A stretch of DNA of 64,000 nucleotides, from positions 3,197,501 to 3,261,500 of the forward strand of contig NZ_CP069354.1 of the NCBI RefSeq assembly GCF_016864375.1. Reading direction: 5' to 3'. Below are positions 19,826-28,706 of this stretch, piece by piece; position 1 is the first letter of the stretch, and the number at the start of each line of letters is the position of its first letter. Made by a program: the position numbers and the translations under genes. The DNA comes from Microvirga sp. VF16 (GTDB lineage Bacteria > Pseudomonadota > Alphaproteobacteria > Rhizobiales > Beijerinckiaceae). The notes under the pieces are model-generated. The model worked only from the letters and a program-made list of their open reading frames with translations, searched no databases and was not told the DNA's origin.

Positions 19826-21694
19826 ATGCCGGCTCGTACGTCCTCCACGTCCAAGGGGAGCCGCAAATCTCAACCGACGACGCTGCCGGCCCTGATGGCC
19901 AATCCGACGATAGTGAGCGACTCGATCTCGGCGCCAACCGTTTCGCTCGAATCCTGGGACGACGCAGAGCTCCATCAACTCCGGGATGCCCTCGACCACA
20001 CCACCCATGCCGGTCTTGCGCGCCTTACCGCAGGCCTGTCGCCGGCGGCCATTGTCGACGCATTCATGGACTGGACCGCGCACCTTGCCATCTCTCCGGG
20101 CAAGCAGGTCGAACTCGCCACGAGAGGCGCTCGCAAATGGGCTCGACTGATGCAGTTCGCCTCCCGGTGTGCGATCGATGGCGGCACAGGTGAGCCGTGC
20201 ATCGAACCGCTACCTCAGGATCGCCGCTTTATGGAAAAGGAATGGCGGCGGTGGCCATTCAATCTCTTTCAACAAAGCTTCCTGCTGCAGCAACAATGGT
20301 GGGACAACGCCACGACCGATATCGATGGCGTCACCAAACAGCATCAGGCGGTCGTCGAGTTCATCATGCGTCAGATCCTCGATATGGCCTCCCCGTCGAA
20401 TTTCATCGCAACCAATCCCGTCGTGCAGCGGCGCATTCTGGAAACGGGTGGGCAGAACCTTGTTCAGGGTCTTCGCAATTTCCTGGACGATTGGGAGCGG
20501 ATCGTCCGCTCGAAGCCTCCGGCCGGCGCAGAGACCTTCCAGCCCGGATGCGACGTGGCCGTCACACCCGGCAAGGTGATTTATCACAACAGTCTTATCG
20601 AACTGATCCAATACAATCCGACGACCGAAAAGGTTCGGCCGGAGCCGATCCTGATCGTGCCGGCCTGGATCATGAAATACTACATTCTGGATCTTTCGCC
20701 CGAAAACTCATTGGTTCGCTATCTCACCGACCAGGGCTTCACGGTGTTCATCATCTCCTGGAAGAACCCGAGTGCCGAGGATCGCGATCTCGGCCTTGAC
20801 GACTACCGGAAGCTCGGAGTGATGGCGGCGCTCGATACGGTGAATGCCGTCGTGCCCGATCAAAAAGTTCATGCGGTCGGATACTGTCTTGGCGGCACGC
20901 TTCTCTCCATCGCCGCAGCCGCCATGGCCCGGGACGGCGACAAACGTCTGGCAACGCTGTCGCTCCTGGCGGCGCAGGCCGATTTCCGCGAGGCCGGCGA
21001 GCTCACTCTGTTCATCAACGAGAGCCAACTTCACTTCCTCGAAGACCTGATGCGAAGTCAGGGCTATCTCGACACCCGGCAGATGGCCGGTGCCTTCCAG
21101 CTTCTACGCTCGAACGACCTGATCTGGTCGCGACTCATTCGGCATTATTTGATGGGCGAGCGCACGCCCCTGAACGATATCATGGCCTGGAACGCCGACG
21201 CGACACGTATGCCTTATCGCATGCATGCGGATTACCTGCGACAGCTCTTCCTCAACAACGACCTGGCCGAAGGACGCTTCCAGGTCGACGGTCGTCCCAT
21301 CGCCATCAGCGATATTCGCGTCCCTATCTTTGCAGTCGGCACCGAGCGGGATCACGTGGCACCATGGCGTTCCACGTTCAAGATCCATCTGCTCGCCGAC
21401 ACCGACGTGACATTCCTTCTCACCACCGGCGGGCATAACGCCGGTATCGTGGCCGATCCGAACAGAACCGGTGGACACTTCCAGGTGCTGACGCGGTCCG
21501 CCGTCGGTCACTACCTGGATCCTGACACGTGGGTCAAGATCGCGCCTCGTTTCGAGGGCTCATGGTGGCCGGAATGGATCCGCTGGCTGGATTCGCATTC
21601 CGGCGAACTCACGGACCCGCCGATGTTGGGAGCGCCGGCCCTGGGCTACCCTGCCCTCTGCGATGCACCCGGCACTTATGTGCTGAAGGCGTGA
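19826..21694 (+). CDS. phaC: Class I poly(3-hydroxyalkanoate) polymerase
   Basis: This 622-residue PHA synthase polymerises hydroxyacyl-CoA on storage granules. The lipase-like box GYCLGG places the nucleophile at about Cys354. The catalytic acid lies in VGTERDHVAPW and the histidine in TGGHNAGIV. The N-terminal domain and C-terminal WPEWIRWL are those of the class I enzyme. ATG 19826 is preceded by GGGAGG five bases away; the longer frame from 19778 has none. No phaR or phaAB is nearby, but a phasin-type protein lies at 9579. The gene stands alone between a divergent chemoreceptor and the acetolactate synthase. Confidence 0.95.
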   Translation: MPARTSSTSKGSRKSQPTTLPALMANPTIVSDSISAPTVSLESWDDAELHQLRDALDHTTHAGLARLTAGLSPAAIVDAFMDWTAHLAISPGKQVELATRGARKWARLMQFASRCAIDGGTGEPCIEPLPQDRRFMEKEWRRWPFNLFQQSFLLQQQWWDNATTDIDGVTKQHQAVVEFIMRQILDMASPSNFIATNPVVQRRILETGGQNLVQGLRNFLDDWERIVRSKPPAGAETFQPGCDVAVTPGKVIYHNSLIELIQYNPTTEKVRPEPILIVPAWIMKYYILDLSPENSLVRYLTDQGFTVFIISWKNPSAEDRDLGLDDYRKLGVMAALDTVNAVVPDQKVHAVGYCLGGTLLSIAAAAMARDGDKRLATLSLLAAQADFREAGELTLFINESQLHFLEDLMRSQGYLDTRQMAGAFQLLRSNDLIWSRLIRHYLMGERTPLNDIMAWNADATRMPYRMHADYLRQLFLNNDLAEGRFQVDGRPIAISDIRVPIFAVGTERDHVAPWRSTFKIHLLADTDVTFLLTTGGHNAGIVADPNRTGGHFQVLTRSAVGHYLDPDTWVKIAPRFEGSWWPEWIRWLDSHSGELTDPPMLGAPALGYPALCDAPGTYVLKA

Positions 21695-21997
21695 TGCCTC
21701 CATCGTCTTCAGGACGTTGCCGCCTGATAGGGATACGTCATTGACATTTCAGATCTGCATTCGCCGATAAGAGCGCTGCGGCTGGCGGGTCGTAGCGCCA
21801 GGTTCGAGGATCCCGATTTTCCTTGACGAGGAAAGCGCTCCATTTCGCAAGTTTGAATATCAGTCAGTGCCTGTGGAGAACGAGGGACTCGACGTCCAGG
21901 ACGCAAAATTGTTCTCCTGGTCCGACGCACTTGGGGTCGTCACGCCCCGGCCAACAGGTCCCGTCTGATGTCCGAGGCCAGCTTGAGGAGTGTATCC
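21695..21997. other. Intergenic region, nothing recognised
   Basis: This region probably holds the promoter for the acetolactate synthase. No hairpin terminator for phaC is clear, and no gene with a ribosome-binding site was found. Confidence 0.45.
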
Positions 21998-23656
21998 ATG
22001 AACGGCGCAGAACTGCTTGTATCCGCTTTGGAGAACGAAGGCGTGGACCGGATCTTCGGAGTTCCCGGAGAAGAGAACCTCGACCTTGTCGAGGCGCTGC
22101 GACAATCCTCCATCGAACTGGTGCTGACCCGCCACGAGCAGGCGGCCGCCTTCATGGCGGCGACGCATGGCCGGCTGACCGGTCAGCCAGGGGTCTGCCT
22201 GTCCACGCTTGGCCCAGGCGCGCTCAACCTCACCACGGGCGCGGCCTATGCGCTGCTCGGCGCGATGCCGATGGTCATGATCACGGGCCAGAAGAGTATC
22301 CTGAGCCGGAAACAGGCGCGCTTCCAGATCGTGGACATGGTCGCGACCATGACGCCGCTGACCAAGATGGCGCGCCAGATTGTCAGCCCAGCGACGATCC
22401 CCACGGCTGTGCGGGAGGCCTTCCGGGTGGCCCAGCAGGAGCGTCCAGGACCAGTCCACCTCGAACTGCCGGAGGACATTGCTGCGGAAACGGTAGCCTC
22501 GGTTTCATCACCGGTGCCGCCTCACCCGATCGATCTGCCCGTTGCTCCGCCGGAGGCCCTGGATCGGGCCGCCGAACTTATCCTTAAGGCCGAGCGGCCG
22601 CTGGTGATGCTCGGCGCCGCCGCGAGCCGCCCGCGCCTGGCGGAGGCGTTGTCGGACTTCGTGAGGCGTCTGCAGATCCCGTTCTTCAACACGCAGATGG
22701 GCAAGGGATCGGTGTCCGGTGGGTCCGGGTTGTACCTGGGCACCGCCGCCCTTTCGGAGCGCGATCATGTGCACCGGGCGATCGACCGCGCCGATCTGAT
22801 CGTCGCAATCGGCCACGACACGGTCGAAAAACCGCCCTTCCTGATGGGCCCGAAGGGACCGACCGTCCTGCATGTGGGTTACCTGCCGGCGACGGTCGAG
22901 GAGGTCTTTTTCCCCCATGCCGAGGTAGTGGGCGACGTCGGGCCGAGCCTCGGGCTGCTGGCCGACCGTCTCGAAGGTCAGCTGCCCAACGCAGGCGCGC
23001 TGCTTGGCCTGCGAGAGGAGATCCTGGCCCGGATCGCCGATCGGGCGGAGGAGAGCCGCTATCCGCCGACCCCGCAGCGCATCGTGCACGACGTGCGGAA
23101 GGCAATGCCGGAGGACGGCATCGTCTGCCTCGACAACGGCATGTACAAGATCTGGTTCGCCCGCAACTATCGCACCCGGGTCGCCAACACGCTTCTGCTC
23201 GACAATGCGCTCGCCACCATGGGCGCCGGCCTGCCTTCGGCCATGACGGCGGCCCTGCTCTACCCCGAACGCCGCGTTCTCGCGGTCTGTGGGGATGGCG
23301 GGTTCATGATGAACTCCCAGGAGCTGGAAACGGCGGCGCGTCTTAAACTCAATCTGGTGGTGCTTGTCCTGCAGGACAACGCCTATGGGATGATCCGCCG
23401 GAAGCAGGCCGTGGACGGGTATTCCGACTTCGGCCTGACCTTCGGCAATCCCGACTTCGTGGCCTACGCCAAGGCCTATGGCGTCAAGGGCAGCCGGGTG
23501 GAGGGCCCCGATGATCTCGCCCCGACGCTGGAGGCCGCCTTTGCTGGCGGAGGCATTCACCTTGTCGCCGTGCCGGTGGATTACTCGGAGAACATACGGG
23601 TCCTTGTCGAAGAATTGCGTGATCGTGTCCAGACGAGTGGAGGCCAGAATGATTGA
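21998..23656 (+). CDS. Acetolactate synthase-type large subunit (ThDP enzyme)
   Basis: This is a 552-residue thiamine-diphosphate enzyme. The N-terminal domain has FGVPGEEN, the catalytic glutamate region RHEQAAAFMA and LSTLGPGALNL. The C-terminal ThDP site is GDGGFMMNSQELETA...NLVVLVLQDNAYGMI. It resembles the catabolic acetolactate synthase family (stand-alone, without a small regulatory subunit), which condenses two pyruvates to acetolactate. ATG 21998 has GAGGAG seven bases upstream. The stop overlaps the ATG of a broken downstream gene, so an operon once continued there. A decayed second copy lies at 24650-25030. Related ThDP decarboxylases cannot be excluded as the true activity. Confidence 0.85.
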   Translation: MNGAELLVSALENEGVDRIFGVPGEENLDLVEALRQSSIELVLTRHEQAAAFMAATHGRLTGQPGVCLSTLGPGALNLTTGAAYALLGAMPMVMITGQKSILSRKQARFQIVDMVATMTPLTKMARQIVSPATIPTAVREAFRVAQQERPGPVHLELPEDIAAETVASVSSPVPPHPIDLPVAPPEALDRAAELILKAERPLVMLGAAASRPRLAEALSDFVRRLQIPFFNTQMGKGSVSGGSGLYLGTAALSERDHVHRAIDRADLIVAIGHDTVEKPPFLMGPKGPTVLHVGYLPATVEEVFFPHAEVVGDVGPSLGLLADRLEGQLPNAGALLGLREEILARIADRAEESRYPPTPQRIVHDVRKAMPEDGIVCLDNGMYKIWFARNYRTRVANTLLLDNALATMGAGLPSAMTAALLYPERRVLAVCGDGGFMMNSQELETAARLKLNLVVLVLQDNAYGMIRRKQAVDGYSDFGLTFGNPDFVAYAKAYGVKGSRVEGPDDLAPTLEAAFAGGGIHLVAVPVDYSENIRVLVEELRDRVQTSGGQND

Positions 23657-23980
23657 AGTCGTCCAAGTGTTCGATCGAGCACCGATCACCCAACTCGACG
23701 GCGGTGACGCAACCGCGTTCGAGGAGAGGGCTGCAATCGCCAGGCGGCTGTTCAAGGACAAGCGCGTTACGGTTTCATCAGCTCCGAGGAGGAGACCGTA
23801 ACGCGCATCAATGTCGTGCCCTTCCTCATCGAGGGCGAATTGAAGTGGCTCAGAGGCAATGAGAAGTTCTCGGACTGGGAAAGCTTTGACATTGTCGGTG
23901 GCCGCCTGAACATTGGCCAGAACCCCGCCCCCTCAACCACAGCGCCTCAGGAACCCATCAGGCTCCTCGGTCAGCCTTAA
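23649..23980 (+). pseudogene. Chimeric remnant: ALDH N-terminus joined to DJ-1/PfpI C-terminus
   Basis: The ATG at 23649 overlaps the end of the acetolactate synthase gene. About 35 residues (MIEVVQVFDRAPI...ARRLFKD) resemble the N-terminus of aldehyde dehydrogenases found in similar positions. The frame then stops at 23801. In the next frame, from about 23757, the sequence reads SSEEETV...NVVPFLIEGEL, then SDWESFDIV and LNIGQNP. This is the C-terminal signature of DJ-1/PfpI (HSP31-type) proteins, ending at TAA 23980. A deletion that joined two neighbouring genes out of frame explains this. The PfpI part is surer than the ALDH part. Confidence 0.65.
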
Positions 23981-24009
23981 CGCTCACCAGCGATGTGACC
24001 TGACGCCGC

Positions 24010-24095
24010 TCAAGCGCGGTCGATGTCAACCATGGCCTCAGCGAATACCTGCGACGCTTCTTGAGGCAGGTTGTGACCGATGCCGCCGGGCCACC
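24010..24095 (-). pseudogene. C-terminal remnant of an alpha/beta hydrolase
   Basis: On the minus strand the sequence reads GGIGHNLPQEASQVFAEA then MVDIDRA and a TGA stop at 24012-24010. It is nearly the same as the last 24 residues of the hydrolase ending at 35953 (GGIGHNLPQEAPQAFAQAVVDVDRA, shown split here only for comparison). Upstream of it the frame is closed by stop codons, so only the tail remains. Confidence 0.75.
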
Positions 24096-24402
24096 ATCAG
24101 TGACAGCTACAGATTGAACCGCTGCTCTTCCATTCCGGCGGTCGTTATCAAGCTGCATTGAACCTAATTTTGGCCGTCTCAGCGCGCAGTCGTATCGCGA
24201 TACGATGGCATTGGGATCCCCCGGTGATTGAACCCGGGCCAACCGAATCTATCATGTATGGCGAAGATTGGCTTGCTTCAAAAAGCGGGCGTTGGGCGGA
24301 CGTGATCAGGCTGAGCCGAGAACCTACATAGAGTGCATAAAATCCGTTAGGCAACGATGCCCGACCGTTCATTCCCTTGCATGGACTTTAAGACCACAAC
24401 GG

Positions 24403-24468
24403 ATGGTACAGTCGTTTCGCTTGTTCTTGGCCCTGTTTTGTAGCCCATGGCGGCGGCAAGATCGCCGC
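24403..24468 (+). repeat. Leader-like repeat, copy A (conserved short ORF start)
   Basis: These 66 bases align without gaps to 27801-27866. Shared words are ATGGT-CAGT, CCTGTTTTGTAGCCCA and GATCGCCGC. Both copies open with an ATG and translate to MVQxFxxxLxLFCSPxRxQDRR. Copy B sits just upstream of a DUF1127 gene. Downstream of copy A, a degenerate DUF1127-like segment may survive near 24540-24590. Confidence 0.65.
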
Positions 24469-24649
24469 ATGCCTGATGAATGCCTACAACTGCCTGGCGA
24501 TCAGCTTCCGCGCGCCGCCGCTCGCCGCAGCGGCGTGAAATCCGGCCGAGCGCATGGATATCGAGTGAAGGATTTCGGCTGTCCGACCGCCTGCGCAATC
24601 GGGAATCTTAGCAGGGAGTATGCTTTCGCACAGCACAGGAGAAGAACAT

Positions 24650-25030
24650 GAAAAGCGATGGTTCTCGATCGGACAATGCCATGATGGCACTGGTGCAACG
24701 TTCTTGGTGCACCACATGCCTGCGGTTTGTGGCGATGGCGGCTTGATGATAAGCTCACAGACGTTGGAAATGGCGCTTCTCAGGCTGAATTTGGTCGTCC
24801 CGATCCTGGAGACCCGGCATGCGACATGATCCGCTGGGAATAGGCAGCAGACCAGTTTGCGGACTGGAGACTGACCTTTCGCAAGCCAGTTTCAAGTATG
24901 CCGGCCGCTATGGCGCCAAGGGTGGTATGTAGCAGCCATGGAGGATCTCACGCCCAATAGTGGCCGGCATTAATGCAGGCGGCACTCACCTCGTCTCGGA
25001 GCCAGTCGAGTAGAGAGAATGCACGCGTTC
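24650..25030 (+). pseudogene. Decayed second acetolactate synthase C-terminus
   Basis: Reading across frames gives SDNAMMAL, AVCGDGGLMISSQTLEMA, LRLNLVVPIL, DMIRWE-stop-AADQFADWRLTF, YGAKGG and ENARVLIEE. These follow in order the C-terminal ThDP domain of the intact enzyme at 21998-23656 (LDNALATMG, AVCGDGGFMMNSQELE, LKLNLVVLVL, GMIRRKQAVDGYSDFGLTF, YGVKGS, ENIRVLVEE). Several stops and frame changes break it, and only the last third is left. Confidence 0.85.
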
Positions 25031-25156
25031 TGATCGAGGAACCCGGCACAGTATGGGCCGATAGCGGTGTAACCCCTTGGGTGATCGGGGGGCTAGTACG
25101 CTTGCTTCGTCTTCATAACGACTTCGGACGACAAGAGGACAAGAGGAGAACTGGTC

Positions 25157-26452
25157 ATGCTCAGCGACCGGGATCGGATTTTCACCAACCTCTATGGGTT
25201 TCACGATTGGCGGCTCGCCAGTGCACGGTTGCGCGGAGACTGGGATGGGACATCAGTTCTGCTTTCGCAGGGACGGGACTGGATTGTCAATGAGATCAAG
25301 GAGTCAGGGCTCCGCGGCCGGGGCGGCGCGGGATTTGCAACAGGACTGAAATGGTCCTTCATGCCGAAATCATCCGATCATCTGCCCAGCTATCTTGTCG
25401 TCAATGCCGACGAGTCCGAACCTGGAACCTGTAAGGACCGTGAAATCCTGCGCAATGATCCTCACAAACTGATAGAGGGCTGCCTGCTCGCATCGTTCGC
25501 CATAGGTGCGCATACTTGTTACATCTATATTCGAGGCGAGTTTATTGAGGAAGCCGCTCATCTGCAGCACGCCATTGACGAGGCCTACCGTGCCGGTTTG
25601 ATCGGGCGAAACGCCTGTGGATCTGGGTGGGACTTCGATCTTTACCTTCATCGTGGTGCAGGCGCCTACATCGCCGGGGAAGAGACGGGCCTGCTCGAGA
25701 GCCTCGAAGGGAAAAAGGCGATGCCCCGGATGAAGCCGCCATTTCCAGCGGGGGTCGGTCTGTACGGCTGTCCGACGACGGTGAACAACGTCGAGACCAT
25801 CGCAGTCGTGCCGACGATCTTGCGACGGGGAGGCGCGTGGTTTGCGGGATTTGGCCGACCGAACAACGCAGGCACCAAGATATTTTCGATTTCCGGCCAT
25901 GTGAACAGGCCGTGCAATGTCGAGGAAGCCATGAGTATCCCGTTGCGCGAACTGATCGACACCTATGCGAGGGGAGTGCGTGGAGGGTGGGACAACCTTC
26001 TCGCGGTCATTCCGGGAGGCGGTTCGATGCCGCTTCTGCCGAAGAGCATATGCGATACGTTGCTGATGGACTTCGACAGCCTCCGCGATGTCAAAAGCGG
26101 GTTGGGCACCGCCGCTGTCATCGTCATGGATAAGTCGACGGACCTGATCGCTGCCATCGCTCGCCTGTGCGCGTTCTTCAAGCACGAAAGCTGCGGCCAG
26201 TGCACCCCCTGCCGGGAAGGAACAGGGTGGATGACGAGGGTCATGTACCGGATGGTCGAAGGCCGAGCCGATCCGAACGAGATCGACTTGCTGGAACAGG
26301 TCACGCGGCAGATGGAAGGCCATACGATTTGCGCGTTTGGAGATGCCGCCGCCTGGCCCGTGCAAGGGCTCATCCGTCACTTTCGTCCAATGATGCTTGA
26401 GCGGATTGCATCGCACCAGCGTGAACATCAATCAATTCTCGCAGCGGAGTAA
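25157..26452 (+). CDS. nuoF: NADH-quinone oxidoreductase subunit F (stand-alone copy)
   Basis: At 431 residues this is full length for NuoF/51-kDa subunits. The FMN/NADH site has [10 protein letters not shown] and the [13 protein letters not shown] motif. A [4Fe-4S] cluster is bound by CGQCTPC near residue 350 and a later cysteine in HTICAFG. ATG 25157 follows AAGAGGAG. The protein would take electrons from NADH into a complex I-type arm, but no nuoE, nuoG or other nuo gene is in the window. It could be a spare copy for complex I or the diaphorase of another dehydrogenase. It is followed 72 bases on by a pdhA gene in the same direction. Flanking DNA is full of gene remnants. Confidence 0.9.
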   Translation: MLSDRDRIFTNLYGFHDWRLASARLRGDWDGTSVLLSQGRDWIVNEIKESGLRGRGGAGFATGLKWSFMPKSSDHLPSYLVVNADESEPGTCKDREILRNDPHKLIEGCLLASFAIGAHTCYIYIRGEFIEEAAHLQHAIDEAYRAGLIGRNACGSGWDFDLYLHRGAGAYIAGEETGLLESLEGKKAMPRMKPPFPAGVGLYGCPTTVNNVETIAVVPTILRRGGAWFAGFGRPNNAGTKIFSISGHVNRPCNVEEAMSIPLRELIDTYARGVRGGWDNLLAVIPGGGSMPLLPKSICDTLLMDFDSLRDVKSGLGTAAVIVMDKSTDLIAAIARLCAFFKHESCGQCTPCREGTGWMTRVMYRMVEGRADPNEIDLLEQVTRQMEGHTICAFGDAAAWPVQGLIRHFRPMMLERIASHQREHQSILAAE

Positions 26453-26524
26453 GTCGACCATCCACCCTGTCGGATGGCCTCAATCCAATGATGCTGAATT
26501 GACACCGAACGTTCGGAGAACGTC

Positions 26525-27502
26525 ATGGCACCGAAATTGAATAGGGATCAGGAGTTACACGCGTACCGCGATATGCTTCTGATCCGGCGCTTCGAGGAGA
26601 AGTCCGGCCAGATGTACGGCATGGGCCTCATCCGCGGCTTCTGCCACCTCTACATCGGCCAGGAAGCCATTGTCGTCGGCATGCAGATGGCGACGAAAGA
26701 CGGCGACCAGGTGATCACCGGTTATCGCGATCACGGCCACATGCTCGCCTGCGGCATGGATGCGAAGGGTGTCATGGCCGAATTGACGGGACGCCGCGGC
26801 GGTCTGTCGAAGGGCAAGGGCGGCTCCATGCACATGTTCTCCAAGGAGAAGCATTTCTATGGCGGCCACGGCATCGTCGGCGCGCAGGTGTCGCTCGGCA
26901 CCGGCATCGCGTTCGCCAACCACTATCGCGACAACGGCAATGTCTGCCTGACCTATTTCGGTGACGGCGCGGCCAACCAGGGCCAGGTCTACGAGAGCTT
27001 TAACATGGCAGCGCTCTGGAAGCTGCCGGTTGTCTACGTGATCGAGAACAACCGCTATGCCATGGGCACGGCCGTCACGCGCGCTTCCGCGCAGACCGAT
27101 TTCTCGAAGCGTGGTTTGTCCTTCGGCATTCCGGGCGAGCAGGTGGACGGCATGGACGTTCGCGCGGTCTATGCCGCCGGTCGGCGCGCCATCGAGCATG
27201 CCCGCTCCGGCAAGGGCCCGTATATCCTCGAGATGCAGACCTACCGCTACCGCGGCCACTCGATGTCCGATCCGGCGAAGTATCGCACGAAGGACGAAGT
27301 GACCCGCATGCGCGAAGAGTACGATCCGATCGAGCAGGTGCGCCGTCGTCTGCTGGAGACCTGGAAGCTGTCGGAGGACGAGTTGAAGGCCATCGACAGC
27401 AAGGTGCGCGAGATCGTCAACGAGGCGGCCGAGTTCGCCACGCACGATCCCGAGCCCGATCCGTCCGAGCTCTACATGGATATTCTGCTCTTGGCACCCT
27501 AG
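26525..27502 (+). CDS. pdhA: Pyruvate dehydrogenase E1 alpha subunit (stand-alone copy)
   Basis: The 325-residue protein has the ThDP-binding motif GDGAANQGQVYESFN...ENNRYAMGT and the conserved YRYRGHSMSDP loop of E1 alpha. Both are complete, and the C-terminus ends as in full-length family members. E1 alpha works only with E1 beta, E2 and E3, but no pdhB or other partner follows: the gene ends in a strong hairpin. It may be a duplicate that supplements the main pdh operon elsewhere. Its start follows GGAGAACGTC. Its product shares pyruvate with the acetolactate synthase upstream, which may or may not be meaningful. Confidence 0.9.
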   Translation: MAPKLNRDQELHAYRDMLLIRRFEEKSGQMYGMGLIRGFCHLYIGQEAIVVGMQMATKDGDQVITGYRDHGHMLACGMDAKGVMAELTGRRGGLSKGKGGSMHMFSKEKHFYGGHGIVGAQVSLGTGIAFANHYRDNGNVCLTYFGDGAANQGQVYESFNMAALWKLPVVYVIENNRYAMGTAVTRASAQTDFSKRGLSFGIPGEQVDGMDVRAVYAAGRRAIEHARSGKGPYILEMQTYRYRGHSMSDPAKYRTKDEVTRMREEYDPIEQVRRRLLETWKLSEDELKAIDSKVREIVNEAAEFATHDPEPDPSELYMDILLLAP

Positions 27503-27546
27503 AGCATCGGACCCAAAAGTAGATTTCACTTTTGGGTCCGATGCTC
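27502..27546 (+). terminator. 19-bp perfect hairpin at the pdhA stop codon
   Basis: The arms are GAGCATCGGACCCAAAAGT (27502-27520) and ACTTTTGGGTCCGATGCTC (27528-27546), with a 7-base loop. The stem starts on the last base of the TAG stop. No U-run follows, so it may act as mRNA 3'-end protection or a REP-like element rather than a classical terminator. Confidence 0.7.
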
Positions 27547-27660
27547 CACTCCTCGAAGAGCGCATCGTTGGACGCGGAACCGGAGGTCCGCGTCAGCGAA
27601 AACCGAGTCCACTTTTCACTAGCGTGGCCTTTCCGGTCCGCACGATGCGCTAAGGGCGGG
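27503..27660. repeat. Dispersed hairpin repeat, copy 2
   Basis: This contains the hairpin at the pdhA stop, then AAAACCGAGTCCACTTTTCACTAGCGTGGCC and TCCGCACGATGCGCTAA (given in parts: the shared words are GTCCACTTTT, CACTAGCGTGGCC and CGCACGATGC). The same words occur at 10587-10660 and 51751-51883. The 250 bases between this repeat and the DUF1127 gene hold only the leader-like repeat. Confidence 0.7.
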
Positions 27661-27800
27661 GTCTCAAGGCAAGACTTGAACTCCATTTGAATCCAACAAC
27701 GCCCCTATTTCAACAAGTCGCTCATACACCTAACCTGCCATGGCGCGAGGATCCTTCGGTCGGGAATAGGGTCGGGTATGCTGATCCGATCGAGTGATCA

Positions 27801-27866
27801 ATGGTGCAGTTCTTTCACTCAATCTTAGACCTGTTTTGTAGCCCAGCCCGGTGGCAGGATCGCCGC
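27801..27866 (+). repeat. Leader-like repeat, copy B, upstream of DUF1127 gene
   Basis: This is the gap-free partner of 24403-24468. The differences are often in third codon positions or give similar residues, which suggests that the short peptide MVQ...FCSP...QDRR, or the RNA, was under selection. It ends 45 bases before the DUF1127 start and may be its 5' leader. Confidence 0.65.
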
Positions 27867-27910
27867 CGTCACGAGACGCCATTGCTTCGTCTTCAAATCG
27901 AGGATTCCTC

Positions 27911-28048
27911 TTGTTCATCGCTTTTCTTCTTTCCAGGATCCGTGCCTACTGGCGGTTTCGCGCGTCCATTCGAGAGCTGTCCCATCTCTCCGATCGCGAA
28001 CTGGATGACATCGGCATCTCCCGCTACGAAATCGATACCGCCGTATAG
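27911..28048 (+). CDS. DUF1127 small basic protein
   Basis: This 45-residue protein has the DUF1127 core RELSHLSDRELDDIGISRYEI at its C-terminus. The TTG at 27911 is chosen because GAGGA lies six bases upstream and gives the usual family length; a GTG at 27851 gives a 65-residue form without a ribosome-binding site. Some members of this family bind RNA or influence phosphate and carbon metabolism and stress responses in alphaproteobacteria. It is preceded by a leader-like sequence repeated at 24403. Confidence 0.8.
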   Translation: MFIAFLLSRIRAYWRFRASIRELSHLSDRELDDIGISRYEIDTAV

Positions 28049-28232
28049 ATCCTCGGCTCGGTGAACGAGACCGAGAAGTATCGAAGGTGCTGCACGCAAA
28101 TCCGCTCGCGGGATGGCTACGCGCGGAGGGGACGAGGAACCCAAGCCGCGAGATCGACTCAGTCTCGATCGGCGAGAACCGATTGCAACATCCTTCAAGC
28201 ATCAGCTATGCGCCGGCGCCATGGAGAGAAAC

Positions 28233-28481
28233 ATGTCGATAAAGCTCCTTATGATCCTGCCCCTTCTTGTTCTCCCGAGCATGGCCCGGGCGGAAATGGG
28301 TGGCAGCACGGATCGCGATCGTGTCCGGCTGGAGGTTGAGGCCATGCAGCGGGATGGCCGCTGGGAGCATGCCATTGCGGCAGGTCGTGCCAACAAGGAA
28401 GCCTTCGAGGCGCTGCGCCAGACCCAAGATCGGCTTCGGCCGCCCGCAACCAGATACACGGCGCCGGCATCAGCCCGTTAG
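28233..28481 (+). CDS. Small exported hypothetical protein
   Basis: This 82-residue protein has a clear signal peptide (residues 1-20, KLLMILPLLVLPSMARA). The ATG at 28233 follows GGAGAGAAAC; a longer frame from 28113 has no support. The mature part is about 60 residues, polar and helical (DRDRVRLEVEAMQRDGRWEHAIAAGRANKEAFEAL), without cysteines. I do not recognise it. It lies between the DUF1127 gene and a convergent TetR gene. Confidence 0.6.
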   Translation: MSIKLLMILPLLVLPSMARAEMGGSTDRDRVRLEVEAMQRDGRWEHAIAAGRANKEAFEALRQTQDRLRPPATRYTAPASAR

Positions 28482-28706
28482 CTCCGGAATTCGCGCAGGC
28501 TCGTGCGGAGCCGCACCGCGGGCCAAAGCACGGTCCAGTGCAGTCCAGATCCGCGGCCATGTCGAGAACGGCGAGATTCGCCACCAAGTCGCACCCAAGG
28601 CCGAGCGGAGAATTTGACCTCCTTCAAACCGGAGCGGCTGCCTCCAGTGACAGACCGGTGCCGGATCCCATGATCTGATCACAGACGAACCTCAGGACAT
28701 CTGTGC

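Noticed and set aside
24215..24240. tRNA T-arm-like sequence on the minus strand (GGGTTCAATC in a short stem)
   Set aside because: No acceptor, D or anticodon arms can be drawn around it. It could be a scrap of a tRNA attachment site but the evidence is too thin.
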